A stretch of 64,000 nt of DNA from Alcanivorax sp. DP30. GTDB taxonomy: Bacteria; Pseudomonadota; Gammaproteobacteria; Pseudomonadales; Alcanivoracaceae. Under the pieces are notes generated by a model. It worked only from the letters and a program-made list of their open reading frames with translations, made no database searches and was not told the origin of the DNA. Numbering within the stretch: the stretch's first letter is position 1; every line of letters starts with the position of its first letter. Below, piece after piece: positions 18,379-27,039 of this stretch. Position numbers and translations under genes: made by a program. Location: the NCBI RefSeq assembly GCF_009882945.1, contig NZ_WTUY01000002.1, forward strand, positions 761,320 through 825,319. The letters are read 5' to 3'.

Positions 18379-20106
18379 CTAGAGCGCCAGCAGTTCGGTG
18401 AGAAAGTCCTGCCACAGATCATAGATCAGGAAATGCCCCAGATCAGGGAAAGAGCGGAAACGGACATTGGGGATTTCCGCGGCCAGACTGCGAGCGCCAT
18501 CAATGGAAACAATGCCATCAGTCTCACCGTGCCACTGCAATACCGGGATCTGGATCTTGCCCGGATCCACCCCCAGCGGCCGCAGATGGTTCAGGTACTC
18601 TTCCATCATCACCCGCGCCCCCTGGAAATGGCTGCGATGGGTGCGGCGAATGGTGCGGGCAAGATAATCGGGGTTGTCAAAGAAGGCCTTGTCAGCACTG
18701 GATAAACCGCGAGCCAGCATCCGGTAAAACTTTTCCGGCGCTTTCTGTACGCCCCGCACCCCCAGCTTGCCAATCAGCATGAACAAGCGTGGATCACGAC
18801 GGGAAATCTGTACGCACATGCGATGCAACGGATCCAGCTTGTCCACTTCGAAGTGTTCGATAGCCAGTGTAGTGCCCAGCAACCCCAGACACGAAAAACT
18901 GTCCGGATACTGAACCGCAGCACACAGAGCATAGGGCCCACCGCCACAATAAGCGGCGAGAGCCGGCTTGCTGATCTTCAGATGCTCGCAAAGAAACAGG
19001 ATATCCTTGCCAAAATCCTGAAACTGAAAATTTGCCTTGTAAGTCGAAATACCATAGCCCGGCCGAACAACCATGATTACCCGCAAGCCCTTCTCACGGT
19101 ACCAGGCATCGAACATGGAATGATCGGGCATGGAAGCACCCTGATTTTCCAGGGAAATCACCGGCCGTCCCTGCGGGTCACCATACTCATACCAGCTCAA
19201 CACCCGGCCATCCGGCAGGGTCACCGTCTGTTCTTCGTCGTCATCCACATCCTTGGGGAGTCGGGCGACCTGCGCCAGAGCATGCCCCATGGCATGGCTG
19301 ACCAGCTGCACCTGACTTGAGGCACCGACTTTGCCCATGATCGACTTCAGCTGGGAGCGTGCCGTACTGATCTTGATATTCAGCAGCTGGGCACATTGCT
19401 GAAGGTTGCCTATCTTGCAGAGCAAATGCAGGAGGCGGGATTCTGCCTCGGTGATACTGAAAAGCGAGCGCAGCAATTCCGGTGACGGGGTCACGACACT
19501 GTGGCCATCCAGCACCCAGACAATGGTGCGAACCAGACTGATCGGCCCCGGCGCATCAGACTTTCGCACCGGAAGACAAAGCAGTGAAATGCCGTTTTCC
19601 GGAGAGGCAAGCAACTGTGGTCCGCGCCCATCGGCCAGCTGGTTGACCCGCTCAAGGGATTTTTTCAGCTGACGGTCCTGAAATACCAGCTCTCGATCAG
19701 TCCTCAGGCGGACCGGTCCATCAACCAGCACCTGGCGTGCCACTGCATTGCATTCCAGCACATGCAGATTTTCACCCAACATGAGCATCGGCCAGGGCAT
19801 CTGGTTGTACATGGCATTAAGCACACTGGTCCGGTCTTCCAGCGCATGCATATAGGAGCTGGAACGAACGGCACGCTCCAGATGCTCAACCAGCGCGTCC
19901 ACTTCTGAGTGCTGCTGGGCGGGAAGATCCTGATTAGGACGCCCTCCGCCAGCTCTGCTTTCGTGAGTCACTGCAGCCGGTGCCGAGGAATCCGTCCAGC
20001 CGGCCATCGTACCAAGCAGATCCACCCAGTCACCTGGTGACAGTGCCGTCTCATAGATCTTGCCGATCACCTCGTGTTCGTCGCGCTTCAAGGAACCCCC
20101 TGCCAA
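18379..20106 (-). CDS. LuxR-type HTH regulator fused to alpha/beta hydrolase with Cys nucleophile
   Basis: A 575-residue three-part protein. Residues 1-200 look like a PAS-type sensor (NQMPWPMLMLGENLHVLECN near residue 101). Residues 215-275 form a LuxR-like helix-turn-helix (SITEAESRLLHLLCKIGNLQ, then LLNIKISTARSQLKSIMGK). Residues 290-575 form an alpha/beta hydrolase. The elbow reads AYCGGGPYAL, where relatives have G-W-S-G-G-G-P; codon TGT makes C387 the nucleophile position. D530 (GETDGIV) and H558 (DLGHFL) complete a Cys-Asp-His triad. The hydrolase may act as a ligand sensor or a slow enzyme controlling DNA binding (inference). No target operon is visible nearby. Confidence 0.85.
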   Translation of the reverse strand: MAGGSLKRDEHEVIGKIYETALSPGDWVDLLGTMAGWTDSSAPAAVTHESRAGGGRPNQDLPAQQHSEVDALVEHLERAVRSSSYMHALEDRTSVLNAMYNQMPWPMLMLGENLHVLECNAVARQVLVDGPVRLRTDRELVFQDRQLKKSLERVNQLADGRGPQLLASPENGISLLCLPVRKSDAPGPISLVRTIVWVLDGHSVVTPSPELLRSLFSITEAESRLLHLLCKIGNLQQCAQLLNIKISTARSQLKSIMGKVGASSQVQLVSHAMGHALAQVARLPKDVDDDEEQTVTLPDGRVLSWYEYGDPQGRPVISLENQGASMPDHSMFDAWYREKGLRVIMVVRPGYGISTYKANFQFQDFGKDILFLCEHLKISKPALAAYCGGGPYALCAAVQYPDSFSCLGLLGTTLAIEHFEVDKLDPLHRMCVQISRRDPRLFMLIGKLGVRGVQKAPEKFYRMLARGLSSADKAFFDNPDYLARTIRRTHRSHFQGARVMMEEYLNHLRPLGVDPGKIQIPVLQWHGETDGIVSIDGARSLAAEIPNVRFRSFPDLGHFLIYDLWQDFLTELLAL

Positions 20107-20176
20107 TCAATAATGATCATGGTTTTTCACAGGAAAATACGGCAAACAATCCGCAACCGGCACATAAACCCAAACA

Positions 20177-20199
20177 CCGCCACCAGGGAGCGCTGGCGG
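20177..20199 (-). terminator. Possible terminator after YebC-family gene
   Basis: On the - strand the stem CCGCCA/TGGCGG is followed by TGTTTGGGTTT. The T-tract is interrupted, so strength is uncertain. Confidence 0.45.
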
Positions 20200-20206
20200 C
20201 AATAAA

Positions 20207-20923
20207 TCACAGCTCCACGTTGTGATAGACGTTTTGTACATCGTCCAAATCGTTGAGCATGGCCAGAAATTTCTCAAACAGCTCCCGATCATCCCCTTCC
20301 ACCGTGGTGTAGGCATGGGGAATAAACTGGATCTCTTCCACTTCGAAATCGATGCCTTCAAATGCCTCGGTGAGCGCCTGACGGGCCTTGGCGAATTCGG
20401 TATTGGGCGTGAAGACAGTGATCATGCCGTCTTCACTTTCCACATCAGTCAAATCCACGTCGGCTTCCATCAGCGCTTCCAGTACGCTGTCTTCATCCTC
20501 ACCGGCAAAGCGGAAAATGGCAGCGTGGTCGAACATATGCGCCACGGTGCCCTGGGTGCCGATCTTGCACTTGGTCTTGGTGAAAGCCACCCGCACATCG
20601 CCGAAGGTACGGTTGGGATTATCGGTGAGGCATTCGATGATGGCCATGGAGCCACCCGGGCCATAGCCTTCGTAACGGGCAGGTGCAAAGTCTTCACCGC
20701 CCGCACCACTGGCCTTGTCCAGCGCCTTCTCGATTACATGGGAAGGAACCTGATCCTTCTTGGCACGTTCAATCATGCTGCGCAGAGTCAGATTGGCGGA
20801 CGGATCGGTCCCTCCGGACTTGGCGCAGACGTAGATCTCACGGCCATAGCGGCTATACACCTTGGCCTTCATGTCCGAGGTTTTGGCCATGGACTCTTTG
20901 CGGTTCTGAAAGGCGCGCCCCAT
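20207..20923 (-). CDS. YebC/PmpR-family protein (YeeN-type)
   Basis: A 238-residue member of the YebC/TACO1 family. These were described as transcription regulators and, more recently, as translation factors acting on proline-rich stretches. The start [20 protein letters not shown] is the conserved N-terminus, so the in-frame extension to 20980 is rejected. Family blocks [10 protein letters not shown] (about residue 102) and an acidic C-terminal domain are present. The sequence [20 protein letters not shown] fits the YeeN subgroup rather than YebC proper (normally AGHSKWANIKHRK). Confidence 0.92.
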   Translation of the reverse strand: MGRAFQNRKESMAKTSDMKAKVYSRYGREIYVCAKSGGTDPSANLTLRSMIERAKKDQVPSHVIEKALDKASGAGGEDFAPARYEGYGPGGSMAIIECLTDNPNRTFGDVRVAFTKTKCKIGTQGTVAHMFDHAAIFRFAGEDEDSVLEALMEADVDLTDVESEDGMITVFTPNTEFAKARQALTEAFEGIDFEVEEIQFIPHAYTTVEGDDRELFEKFLAMLNDLDDVQNVYHNVEL

Positions 20924-21028
20924 AGTCTTGCTGCTCCGAATGTGAATGGAAGAGACAAATTCTAGGGGAAAACCGCCCATTTACCTATGCCAGAAAGCGG
21001 CATTCACCATCCCGGCTGCCTGATTCGG

Positions 21029-21039
21029 CCCCCCCCCCC
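21029..21039 (+). repeat. C11 homopolymer tract
   Basis: Eleven consecutive C lie eight bases from the SDR stop codon, in the short gap between the SDR and YebC-family genes. It is outside both coding regions and could be slippage-prone or a read-error site. Confidence 0.7.
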
Positions 21040-21046
21040 GCCGAGC

Positions 21047-21955
21047 TTAGCCATTCAAATAGCGAACACCGGTTAGCGCTTCAGACGCATCCCAGAGACG
21101 TTGCGCCACTTGCCGGTTTGAGGCAATCCGCCGGGCATAGGAACGGGCGGGGTAGCCTCGCAGCTCAAAGAGCCGCCCATCCGGGCCGTAATAGCCTCCA
21201 GGCTCTACCCCATCGCTGGTGGCCGCCATGACGCCAGGCAAACAGCCCATGCTGGCTGATTGAGCCATCATCTTGTTGAAGATCTGCCCACCGAGCATGG
21301 TGTCCTGCAGGTGTGTGGCCGAGTACCCCGGATGAGCCGCAAACGCCTCAATTCTGGAGCCCGCCTCCTGCAAGCGGCGGCTCAAATCCCGGGCAAACAC
21401 CAGGTTGGCCAGCTTGCTTTGACCATAAAATGCCCACCGTGAATACCCTTTTTCTGCGTTCAGGTTGTCCCAGTAAAACTTGCCAATGCGATGCATGACG
21501 CTGGAAATCTGTACCACCCGGGGGGCTGGCGCCTTCTCCAGAATTTCCAGCAACTGCCCCGTGAGCGCAAAGTGCCCCAGATGATTTGTCCCGAACTGCA
21601 TCTCGAAGCCGTCTTTGGTGCGTTGCAGAGGCGGCGCCATCAGGCCAGCGTTGTTCAGCAGTACATCGATCTTGTGAAACCTGTCTTTCACCGCTTTTGC
21701 AAATGCACCAATGGAATCCAGATCGGCCAGATCCAGCGGCATGATAACCAGATTCGCCTGAGGTGTTGCCTGCCGCACCTGCCCGGCTGCATCTTCTGCC
21801 TTGGCCGTGTTGCGGCATGCCATGATTGCCTCGGCACCGTTGGCGGCAAACAGTTTCACTGCTTCCAGACCAATGCCACTGTTGGCCCCTGTCACCAGAA
21901 TGGTCTTGCCCCTCAGATCAGGAATCAATCCCGGATGCCAGTTAGACCGCCCCAT
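21047..21955 (-). CDS. Short-chain dehydrogenase/reductase (retinol-dehydrogenase-like)
   Basis: An NAD(P)-dependent oxidoreductase of 302 residues. The Rossmann motif TGANSGIG is at about residues 21-28. NNAG near residue 97 is also conserved. The catalytic Ser lies in QISSVMH, and Y/K in FYGQSKLANL near residue 178. The start at 21955 is preferred to the longer in-frame reading because AAGGAG precedes it by 7-8 nt. The substrate cannot be read from sequence; relatives reduce or oxidise lipophilic carbonyls and alcohols. It is followed by the C11 tract. Confidence 0.9.
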   Translation of the reverse strand: MGRSNWHPGLIPDLRGKTILVTGANSGIGLEAVKLFAANGAEAIMACRNTAKAEDAAGQVRQATPQANLVIMPLDLADLDSIGAFAKAVKDRFHKIDVLLNNAGLMAPPLQRTKDGFEMQFGTNHLGHFALTGQLLEILEKAPAPRVVQISSVMHRIGKFYWDNLNAEKGYSRWAFYGQSKLANLVFARDLSRRLQEAGSRIEAFAAHPGYSATHLQDTMLGGQIFNKMMAQSASMGCLPGVMAATSDGVEPGGYYGPDGRLFELRGYPARSYARRIASNRQVAQRLWDASEALTGVRYLNG

Positions 21956-22212
21956 TGCGTTTCTCCTTGTAAAATCCTGTTGGCATCCATCTTGCGCCGT
22001 CACAGCCCCTGATGGGATGACCCAAATTGCTTTATCGCTGGTTCACCGGGCAAGGAAAGGTACAGGGCGAGCATTTAGTGACCCTTGTCACAACTCGCTT
22101 TTTTTGCTGGCTGACGAGGAACTTCAGTAGCCAGACCTGTCCCACGAAACAGGCGCCCCTTAAAACGGGCAAATGTCGCGCTTCGTTACCGGGGCGCAAC
22201 GGGAGAACCTAA

Positions 22213-22605
22213 ATGAAGAAGACAACCATTCTGCTCGCCTCACTCGTCACCGCCACTCTTGGCCTGGCAGGACCGGCAGCCGCACAGCAACCACCGGAAA
22301 AGCAACACTCCCTGGTTGCCCCCAGTCAAGCGGCCCTCCCCAGTGCCGAAGATTTTTCCCAACAGCAGCTTGAGAGATTCGTCGACACCCAGAAACAAAT
22401 GGGACAGATTCAGCAGGAATATTCACGAAAACTTCAGGACCATCAGGACAAACCTGAACAGGCCATGACAATAAAGAAAGAAGCGCAGCAGGCGCTGGCT
22501 TCAGCCGTGCAGGAAAGCGGCCTGAAAGTGCAAACCTATAACCAGATCATTCGTCTGGCACAGCAGGATGCCGACTTCCGCGCGCGTCTTCAGGGTATGA
22601 TGTAA
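22213..22605 (+). CDS. DUF4168 secreted protein
   Basis: A 130-residue periplasmic protein. The signal peptide covers about residues 1-24 and is cleaved after GPAAA. The mature part is helical and rich in Gln/Lys, with FSQQQLERFVDTQKQMGQI and SGLKVQTYNQIIRLAQQDAD; the latter is the hallmark of DUF4168. Function is unknown; relatives are often stress-induced. GGGAGAACC precedes the ATG. The gene is divergent from the SDR across a 257-nt gap in which I see no definite regulatory site, and it ends at a clear terminator. Confidence 0.85.
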   Translation: MKKTTILLASLVTATLGLAGPAAAQQPPEKQHSLVAPSQAALPSAEDFSQQQLERFVDTQKQMGQIQQEYSRKLQDHQDKPEQAMTIKKEAQQALASAVQESGLKVQTYNQIIRLAQQDADFRARLQGMM

Positions 22606-22610
22606 ACCCA

Positions 22611-22645
22611 TGACCAGCGCTGACATCACAGCGCTGGTCACCTTT
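22611..22645 (+). terminator. Terminator after DUF4168 gene
   Basis: An 11-bp perfect stem TGACCAGCGCT/AGCGCTGGTCA (22611-22621 with 22630-22640) is followed by CCTTTTC, six nt after the stop codon. It also lies 13 nt beyond the convergent response-regulator stop and could serve both. Confidence 0.88.
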
Positions 22646-22657
22646 TCACAAGCCAGC

Positions 22658-23353
22658 CTATGACATTTCCAACGTGTAACCCTGGCCCCAAACCGTGCGA
22701 AGCGGCGAACCGGGCACCGCTGCCTTTTTCAGTTTTCTGCGCAGGTTACTGACATGCAGATCAAGACTGCGATCATGTCTCCCGCAATCCCGGCAGAGCA
22801 CTGCCTGATAGAGAAAACGCTTGCTCAATACCTGTTGTGGGTGCTCAAGCAGTACTTTCAGCAAGCGACCTTCTGTACTGGTCAGGCCAAGCGTGACACC
22901 TCGATAGCTGAACTGTTCCCCGTCAACGGATAACTGCCAATCGCCCTGTTTCTGAAGCGCAAGCCCTGGTTGACGTCCCAGCTTCACACGCCTGAGTAAA
23001 ACCAGAATTCTTACCCAGAGTTCCTGCTGGCTGAATGGTCTGGGGAGATAGTCATCCGCACCTGCCAGTAAGGTTGCGATTCGAGCCTGCTCGTCAGTGT
23101 GGGCTGATAGCGCAATCACGGGGGCCGTACTGATCTTGCGCAAGGCCACCAGCAAATCAGCCCCAGCCATCGGCAAGTGCCCATCCAGGTCCAGCAAGAT
23201 CAGGTCAAAGTCCACCCTGGCGGATTCCGATAGCGCCATCGCCGCGTCCTGAAAGGCCGTTATGGCAACGGCCCCATCGACCAACTCTGTATCCAACTCA
23301 CTTCTCTCCCCCATAAGCAGAAGATGCGGAGCAAAGGCATGAACATTACTCAT
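22658..23353 (-). CDS. Atypical OmpR-family response regulator
   Basis: A DNA-binding response regulator of 231 residues. The receiver keeps the phospho-acceptor in LILLDLDGHLP (D55), but the N-terminal acidic pair is replaced (HLLLMGERSE) and the switch Lys appears as Arg in DDYLPRPFS. The C-terminal winged helix is normal (GLTSTEGRLLKVLLEHPQQV, then SLDLHVSNLRRKLKK). No histidine kinase gene adjoins it. The start at MSNVHAFAP gives a standard receiver length; a start 63 nt upstream (23416), with AAGGA about 12 nt before it, is possible. It is divergent from the PepSY operon, with Fur-like sites between. Confidence 0.85.
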   Translation of the reverse strand: MSNVHAFAPHLLLMGERSELDTELVDGAVAITAFQDAAMALSESARVDFDLILLDLDGHLPMAGADLLVALRKISTAPVIALSAHTDEQARIATLLAGADDYLPRPFSQQELWVRILVLLRRVKLGRQPGLALQKQGDWQLSVDGEQFSYRGVTLGLTSTEGRLLKVLLEHPQQVLSKRFLYQAVLCRDCGRHDRSLDLHVSNLRRKLKKAAVPGSPLRTVWGQGYTLEMS

Positions 23354-23360
23354 CCGCAAA

Positions 23361-23375
23361 TAGTAATCATTATCA
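23361..23375. promoter_or_regulatory. Fur-box-like site 1
   Basis: The 15-mer TAGTAATCATTATCA matches the 7-1-7 Fur consensus TGATAATNATTATCA closely (two mismatches). It lies just upstream of the response-regulator start. If the longer start is used, the site is inside the coding sequence. Confidence 0.6.
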
Positions 23376-23457
23376 TGTGTATTTAAAACCTTAAGATTAC
23401 ACAATTCCCATCGCAAGCAGGGTCCTTACATTCTTTACAGTTCCTCCTCTACCCAAA

Positions 23458-23476
23458 GATAACAATTCTCATTACG
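23458..23476. promoter_or_regulatory. Fur-box-like site 2
   Basis: GATAACAATTCTCATTACG matches the 19-bp Fur consensus at 13 positions. It lies 20 nt upstream of the PepSY gene start, where a repressor would block transcription of the downstream operon. Confidence 0.6.
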
Positions 23477-23496
23477 ATTCCGGGCTTCATGCTGCC

Positions 23497-24114
23497 GTGA
23501 GCCACACCGTGAATAAAAAACGCAAGGCCTTCTTGCTGAAACAACTCCACCAATGGCACTGGGTAAGCTCTGCGCTTTGCCTGATTAGTCTGATGCTATT
23601 CAGCGCCACGGGGATCACTCTCAATCATGCGGCTGACATTCCGGCCAGTCCCAAGCGGACCCTCCATGAAGGCCGGCTTCCGGCTCCACTGACCCATAAC
23701 CTGCAAAAAACAGGTCAAGGCCCTCTCCCAGCCAACATTCGTGACTGGCTGAATCATCAATGGGGACTAGGTATCGGGGAGGAGTCTGCGGAATGGAGCA
23801 GTGACGAAATCTACTTGGCCCTGCCCCGGCCGGGCGGGGACGCCTGGCTGGCCATTGACCGCATGGATGGACAGGTTGAAGCGGAAATCACTGACCGTGG
23901 CTGGATCGCGTTCTTCAACGACCTCCACAAAGGCCGCAATACCGGTGCGGCCTGGGCCTGGTTTATCGATATTTTTGCCGTGGCCAGTCTGCTTTTTGCC
24001 TTCACTGGGCTGGGACTGATGGTGCTGCACGCCAAACGCCGCCCGGCCACCTGGCCGGTCACGCTTGCGGGGCTGGTTCTGCCCTGGCTACTCATCATTT
24101 TCTTCATGCATTAA
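23497..24114 (+). CDS. PepSY-associated transmembrane protein
   Basis: A 205-residue inner-membrane protein. The first helix starts LKQLHQWHWVSSALCLISLM, with histidines typical of the PepSY_TM family. There is a periplasmic loop of about 110 residues, and a last pair of helices around FNDLHKGRNTGAAWAWFIDI and VTLAGLVLPWLLIIFF. Relatives sit beside TonB receptors and iron-reduction systems. The start is GTG at 23497; a second GTG follows four codons later. It heads a three-gene operon with DUF2271 and DUF4198 proteins under a Fur-like site, suggesting a part in metal or siderophore handling (inference). Confidence 0.88.
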   Translation: MSHTVNKKRKAFLLKQLHQWHWVSSALCLISLMLFSATGITLNHAADIPASPKRTLHEGRLPAPLTHNLQKTGQGPLPANIRDWLNHQWGLGIGEESAEWSSDEIYLALPRPGGDAWLAIDRMDGQVEAEITDRGWIAFFNDLHKGRNTGAAWAWFIDIFAVASLLFAFTGLGLMVLHAKRRPATWPVTLAGLVLPWLLIIFFMH

Positions 24115-24125
24115 AGGAAATCACC

Positions 24126-24614
24126 ATGCGTGTACTTCTGACTGCTTGTCTTGCCCTGCTCGCGGGGCAAAGTTTTTCGGCCAGTTTCCAGGTTGACGTG
24201 GAAGTGCAACGGCTGCGGGTTGCCGAATACCACTCGCCCTATGTGGCCTTCTGGGTAGAAAACCCGGACCGCTCCACCATTCTGCCCCTTGGGCTGTGGT
24301 ACGACGATCAGGAGAAATGGCTCAAGGATATCCGCCAGTGGTGGCGCCGCACCGGCCGCAGCCAATCCAGTCCCTACGATGGCCTGACTGGCGCTACCCG
24401 TCCGCCGGGTAAGCACAGCATTAATTTTGGTGAACTGGATGGCCTGCAGACACTGCCAGCCGGTGAATACACGCTGGTGGTAGAGGCCGCCCGAGAGGTG
24501 GGTGGTCGTGAAGTCCTCCGCCTGCCCTTCACATGGCCAGCTCAGGAGCCCCAGACACAACAGGCTGACGGAAATAACGAATTGGGATCGGTCACTCTGA
24601 CCATTGATCCCTGA
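24126..24614 (+). CDS. DUF2271 periplasmic protein
   Basis: A 162-residue secreted protein. The signal peptide is cleaved near QSFSAS (about residue 19). The mature domain has YVAFWVENPDRSTILPLGLW and a W-rich segment (KWLKDIRQWWRR), followed by DGLTGATRPPGKH, diagnostic of DUF2271. Function is unknown, but the family nearly always accompanies PepSY_TM and DUF4198 genes. It starts 11 nt after the PepSY gene, preceded by AAAGGAAA. Confidence 0.87.
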   Translation: MRVLLTACLALLAGQSFSASFQVDVEVQRLRVAEYHSPYVAFWVENPDRSTILPLGLWYDDQEKWLKDIRQWWRRTGRSQSSPYDGLTGATRPPGKHSINFGELDGLQTLPAGEYTLVVEAAREVGGREVLRLPFTWPAQEPQTQQADGNNELGSVTLTIDP

Positions 24615-24650
24615 TATCGAAGTAAACATACCCCCGTAAAGGAGAGTCGA

Positions 24651-25457
24651 ATGCATTCCCTGTCCAGAAACGTTGTCATGGTTGCCCTGCTGGCTGCTAC
24701 CCTGCCCGCCCACGCACACAAGCTGTGGTTACTGCCCAGCCATACCGCCGTTTCCGAACCTCAGTGGGTTACCGTGGACGCCAGCATTTCCAATGAGATT
24801 TTCGGTTTTGAAAGAGCGTATCCCGTTGAGAGTGTTGTTGTAACCGGGCCAGACGGCAAGGCTGCCACCGTTGAGAACATCGCAGCCATGCACACGCGCA
24901 GCGTGTTTGATGTCAGGCTGGAACAGGAAGGCAGCTATCGCATTGCCGTCGCCAAGCCCGGCTTCTTCCTGATGTACGAGGTGGACGGAGAGCGCAAGCG
25001 TGCCCGGGGCGATGATGCCGACAAGATGCTCAGCGCCCTGCCCGACAACGCAAGCAACATCAGGATCATGGAATCACATAACAGACTGGAAACCATCGTC
25101 ACCCTGGGCGCCCCCAACAGCGAGCCGCTCAGACCATCCGGCAAGGGGCTCGAAATCCAATTCCTGACCCACCCCAATGATCTGTACGCGGGCGAGACGG
25201 CCAAATGGCGATTACTGGTGGACGGCAAACCTGCCAAGGGGCTGAAGGTGGAACTGGTGCCCGGCGGTACGCGGTACCGAGACAGCCAGCACGACTGGAG
25301 TGCCACCAGTGACAAGGAAGGCATGGTGGAAATCCGCTGGCCTTCTGCCGGGCGCTATTTCCTTCAGGCTGGCACCTCCGACAAGAAAACCAGCCACAAG
25401 AAAGCTGACGAACGCCGGCTGCAATACCTGGGGACATTTGAAGTCTTGCCAATGTAG
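24651..25457 (+). CDS. DUF4198 periplasmic protein (metal-uptake-associated)
   Basis: A 268-residue secreted protein with a signal peptide ending LPAHAH near residue 22 and a mature start HKLWLLPSHTAVSEPQWVTV, typical of DUF4198 (NikM-like/CbiK-like carriers). The C-terminal half looks like a beta-sandwich transport-associated domain (ETAKWRLLVDGKPAKGLKVE). The early histidines could bind metal. It is the last gene of the PepSY-DUF2271-DUF4198 operon and ends at a strong bidirectional terminator. Confidence 0.87.
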   Translation: MHSLSRNVVMVALLAATLPAHAHKLWLLPSHTAVSEPQWVTVDASISNEIFGFERAYPVESVVVTGPDGKAATVENIAAMHTRSVFDVRLEQEGSYRIAVAKPGFFLMYEVDGERKRARGDDADKMLSALPDNASNIRIMESHNRLETIVTLGAPNSEPLRPSGKGLEIQFLTHPNDLYAGETAKWRLLVDGKPAKGLKVELVPGGTRYRDSQHDWSATSDKEGMVEIRWPSAGRYFLQAGTSDKKTSHKKADERRLQYLGTFEVLPM

Positions 25458-25480
25458 AACACCAAACGCCAGATGCTGAG

Positions 25481-25550
25481 CGCCTGACGTAAAAAAGCGC
25501 CGTATTCGAACGAATACGGCGCTTTATCTTCCGGCCTCCAGCGTCAGGCG
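25481..25550. terminator. Bidirectional terminator between DUF4198 gene and pdxJ
   Basis: A 13-bp perfect inner stem AGCGCCGTATTCG/CGAATACGGCGCT (25496-25523) is preceded by six A and followed by TTATCTT. An outer pair CGCCTGACG (25481-25489) with CGTCAGGCG (25542-25550) extends the structure into the end of pdxJ. Confidence 0.9.
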
Positions 25551-26275
25551 TTCAAACTATCCATCAGATCCCGCATGTCTTTCACCGCCTGATGCAGGCC
25601 GCTGATCACCGCCCGGGCGATGATGCCGTGGCCAATATTCAGCTCGTTCATGCCCGGGATAGCCGCAATCGGCAAGGTGTTATGGTAATGCAGCCCGTGC
25701 CCCGCATTGACAACCAGACCCAGCTCAAGTGCCAGCGCCGTGGCTTCACGAATACGCTCCAGTTCCTTTTGCTGCGCTGCAGGGGTTGCTGCATCGGCAT
25801 AATGGCCAGTATGAATTTCAATGGTGGGAGCGCCACACTCAACGGCCGCACGGATCTGTGCCGCATCAGCATCGATAAACAGTGACACGTCTATCCCTGC
25901 ATCTCCAAGCCGCTTGCAGCACTGCGCTATCCATTCCTGATTTCCCACCACATCCAGGCCACCTTCGGTGGTCAGTTCTTCCCGCTTTTCCGGCACCAGA
26001 CAGCAATGGGGTGGCTTGATGCGCGTGGCGATAGTGACCATTTCTTCTGTGGCGGCCATTTCCAGATTCATGCGCGTCTGCAAGGTCTGCGCCAGCAGCT
26101 CCACGTCACGGTCATTGATATGCCGGCGATCTTCACGCAGATGAACAGTAATCCCGTCCGCCCCCGCCTGCTCCGCCACCAGTGCAGCCTGTACCGGCTC
26201 CGGGTAACGGGTACCCCGCGCCTGGCGCAGGGTGGCAACGTGATCGATGTTAACGCCGAGGAGGACTCTGGACAT
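25544..26275 (-). CDS. pdxJ: Pyridoxine 5'-phosphate synthase
   Basis: It condenses 1-deoxyxylulose 5-phosphate with 3-amino-2-oxopropyl phosphate, the last step of the DXP-dependent vitamin B6 pathway. The 243-residue TIM barrel begins [20 protein letters not shown] and continues [20 protein letters not shown], the standard catalytic blocks. The ATG at 26275 is chosen because TAAGG lies about 8 nt upstream. It is the distal gene of the algU-to-recO cluster, as in other gammaproteobacteria. Confidence 0.96.
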   Translation of the reverse strand: MSRVLLGVNIDHVATLRQARGTRYPEPVQAALVAEQAGADGITVHLREDRRHINDRDVELLAQTLQTRMNLEMAATEEMVTIATRIKPPHCCLVPEKREELTTEGGLDVVGNQEWIAQCCKRLGDAGIDVSLFIDADAAQIRAAVECGAPTIEIHTGHYADAATPAAQQKELERIREATALALELGLVVNAGHGLHYHNTLPIAAIPGMNELNIGHGIIARAVISGLHQAVKDMRDLMDSLNA

Positions 26276-26367
26276 GAAATTCACCTTAGAACGCTTTTAT
26301 TAGGCCCGGCATGCGCGGACTCTCGGAATATTTCTTTAGCTTCTGGCTCACAGCCCGTAGCTGATTG

Positions 26368-27039
26368 TCACTTCTCCCGGAACAACTCGCGGCTCTTCAG
26401 GGGCTTGTCGCCCAGATGCGGTGCCAGCAAGGCTCGGCATAACTGCCTGGCTGTTCGGCGTGTGTCCGGTTGCCAATCACCGTTGAGCATGGCCAACAGA
26501 TCCGAGCCCGGGTAGCCCTGGCTGGCAGCCAGCAAACCCTGCTCCGGATCCAGCTGATAGTAGCAGTCCGGGCGCACCGGCTCGCCCTGAATATCGTGCC
26601 CCAGATCAATACCGTAGCCCAACTCTTCCAGCAGGCCGGTCTCGAATTGCCGCAACACCACATCCAGTATCTCGCCATGTTGCAGGGCTTCAAGGGTATG
26701 CTCGTAAAGAGGCCACAGATCCGGATGAGGGTCATCACGATGGAGCAGCCGTGTCAGCAGCTCGTTGACATAAAAACCGCAGTACAGCGCCTTTCCCTGC
26801 AGGCTCATTGCCGGCGCGCGGGGCTCACAGCCTCGCAGGGAATACATTTCACCTGACGCTTTGAGCTCCACCAGCAAGGGCCGAAAAGGTGACAGGCAGG
26901 GATCCTTGCGCCCGCCCCTGACAACCGCTCCGACACGCCCCAGTTGTGGCACAAACAGCTCAACAATCAGACTGGTATTACGAAAAGGCCGGCGATGCAA
27001 CAGCCAGGCGGGTTGTAGCCCCTGATCAGTGCGGCTCAT
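26368..27039 (-). CDS. recO: DNA repair protein RecO
   Basis: A RecFOR-pathway mediator that helps load RecA on SSB-coated DNA. It has 223 residues: an N-terminal OB fold (QPAWLLHRRPFRNTSLIVEL, GRVGAVVRGGRK) and a helical C-terminal domain (KALYCGFYVNELLTRLLHRD). There is no zinc finger, as expected for proteobacterial RecO. The start (ATG at 27039, or the adjacent one at 27042) overlaps the end of era by about 14 nt, indicating translational coupling. Confidence 0.93.
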   Translation of the reverse strand: MSRTDQGLQPAWLLHRRPFRNTSLIVELFVPQLGRVGAVVRGGRKDPCLSPFRPLLVELKASGEMYSLRGCEPRAPAMSLQGKALYCGFYVNELLTRLLHRDDPHPDLWPLYEHTLEALQHGEILDVVLRQFETGLLEELGYGIDLGHDIQGEPVRPDCYYQLDPEQGLLAASQGYPGSDLLAMLNGDWQPDTRRTARQLCRALLAPHLGDKPLKSRELFREK

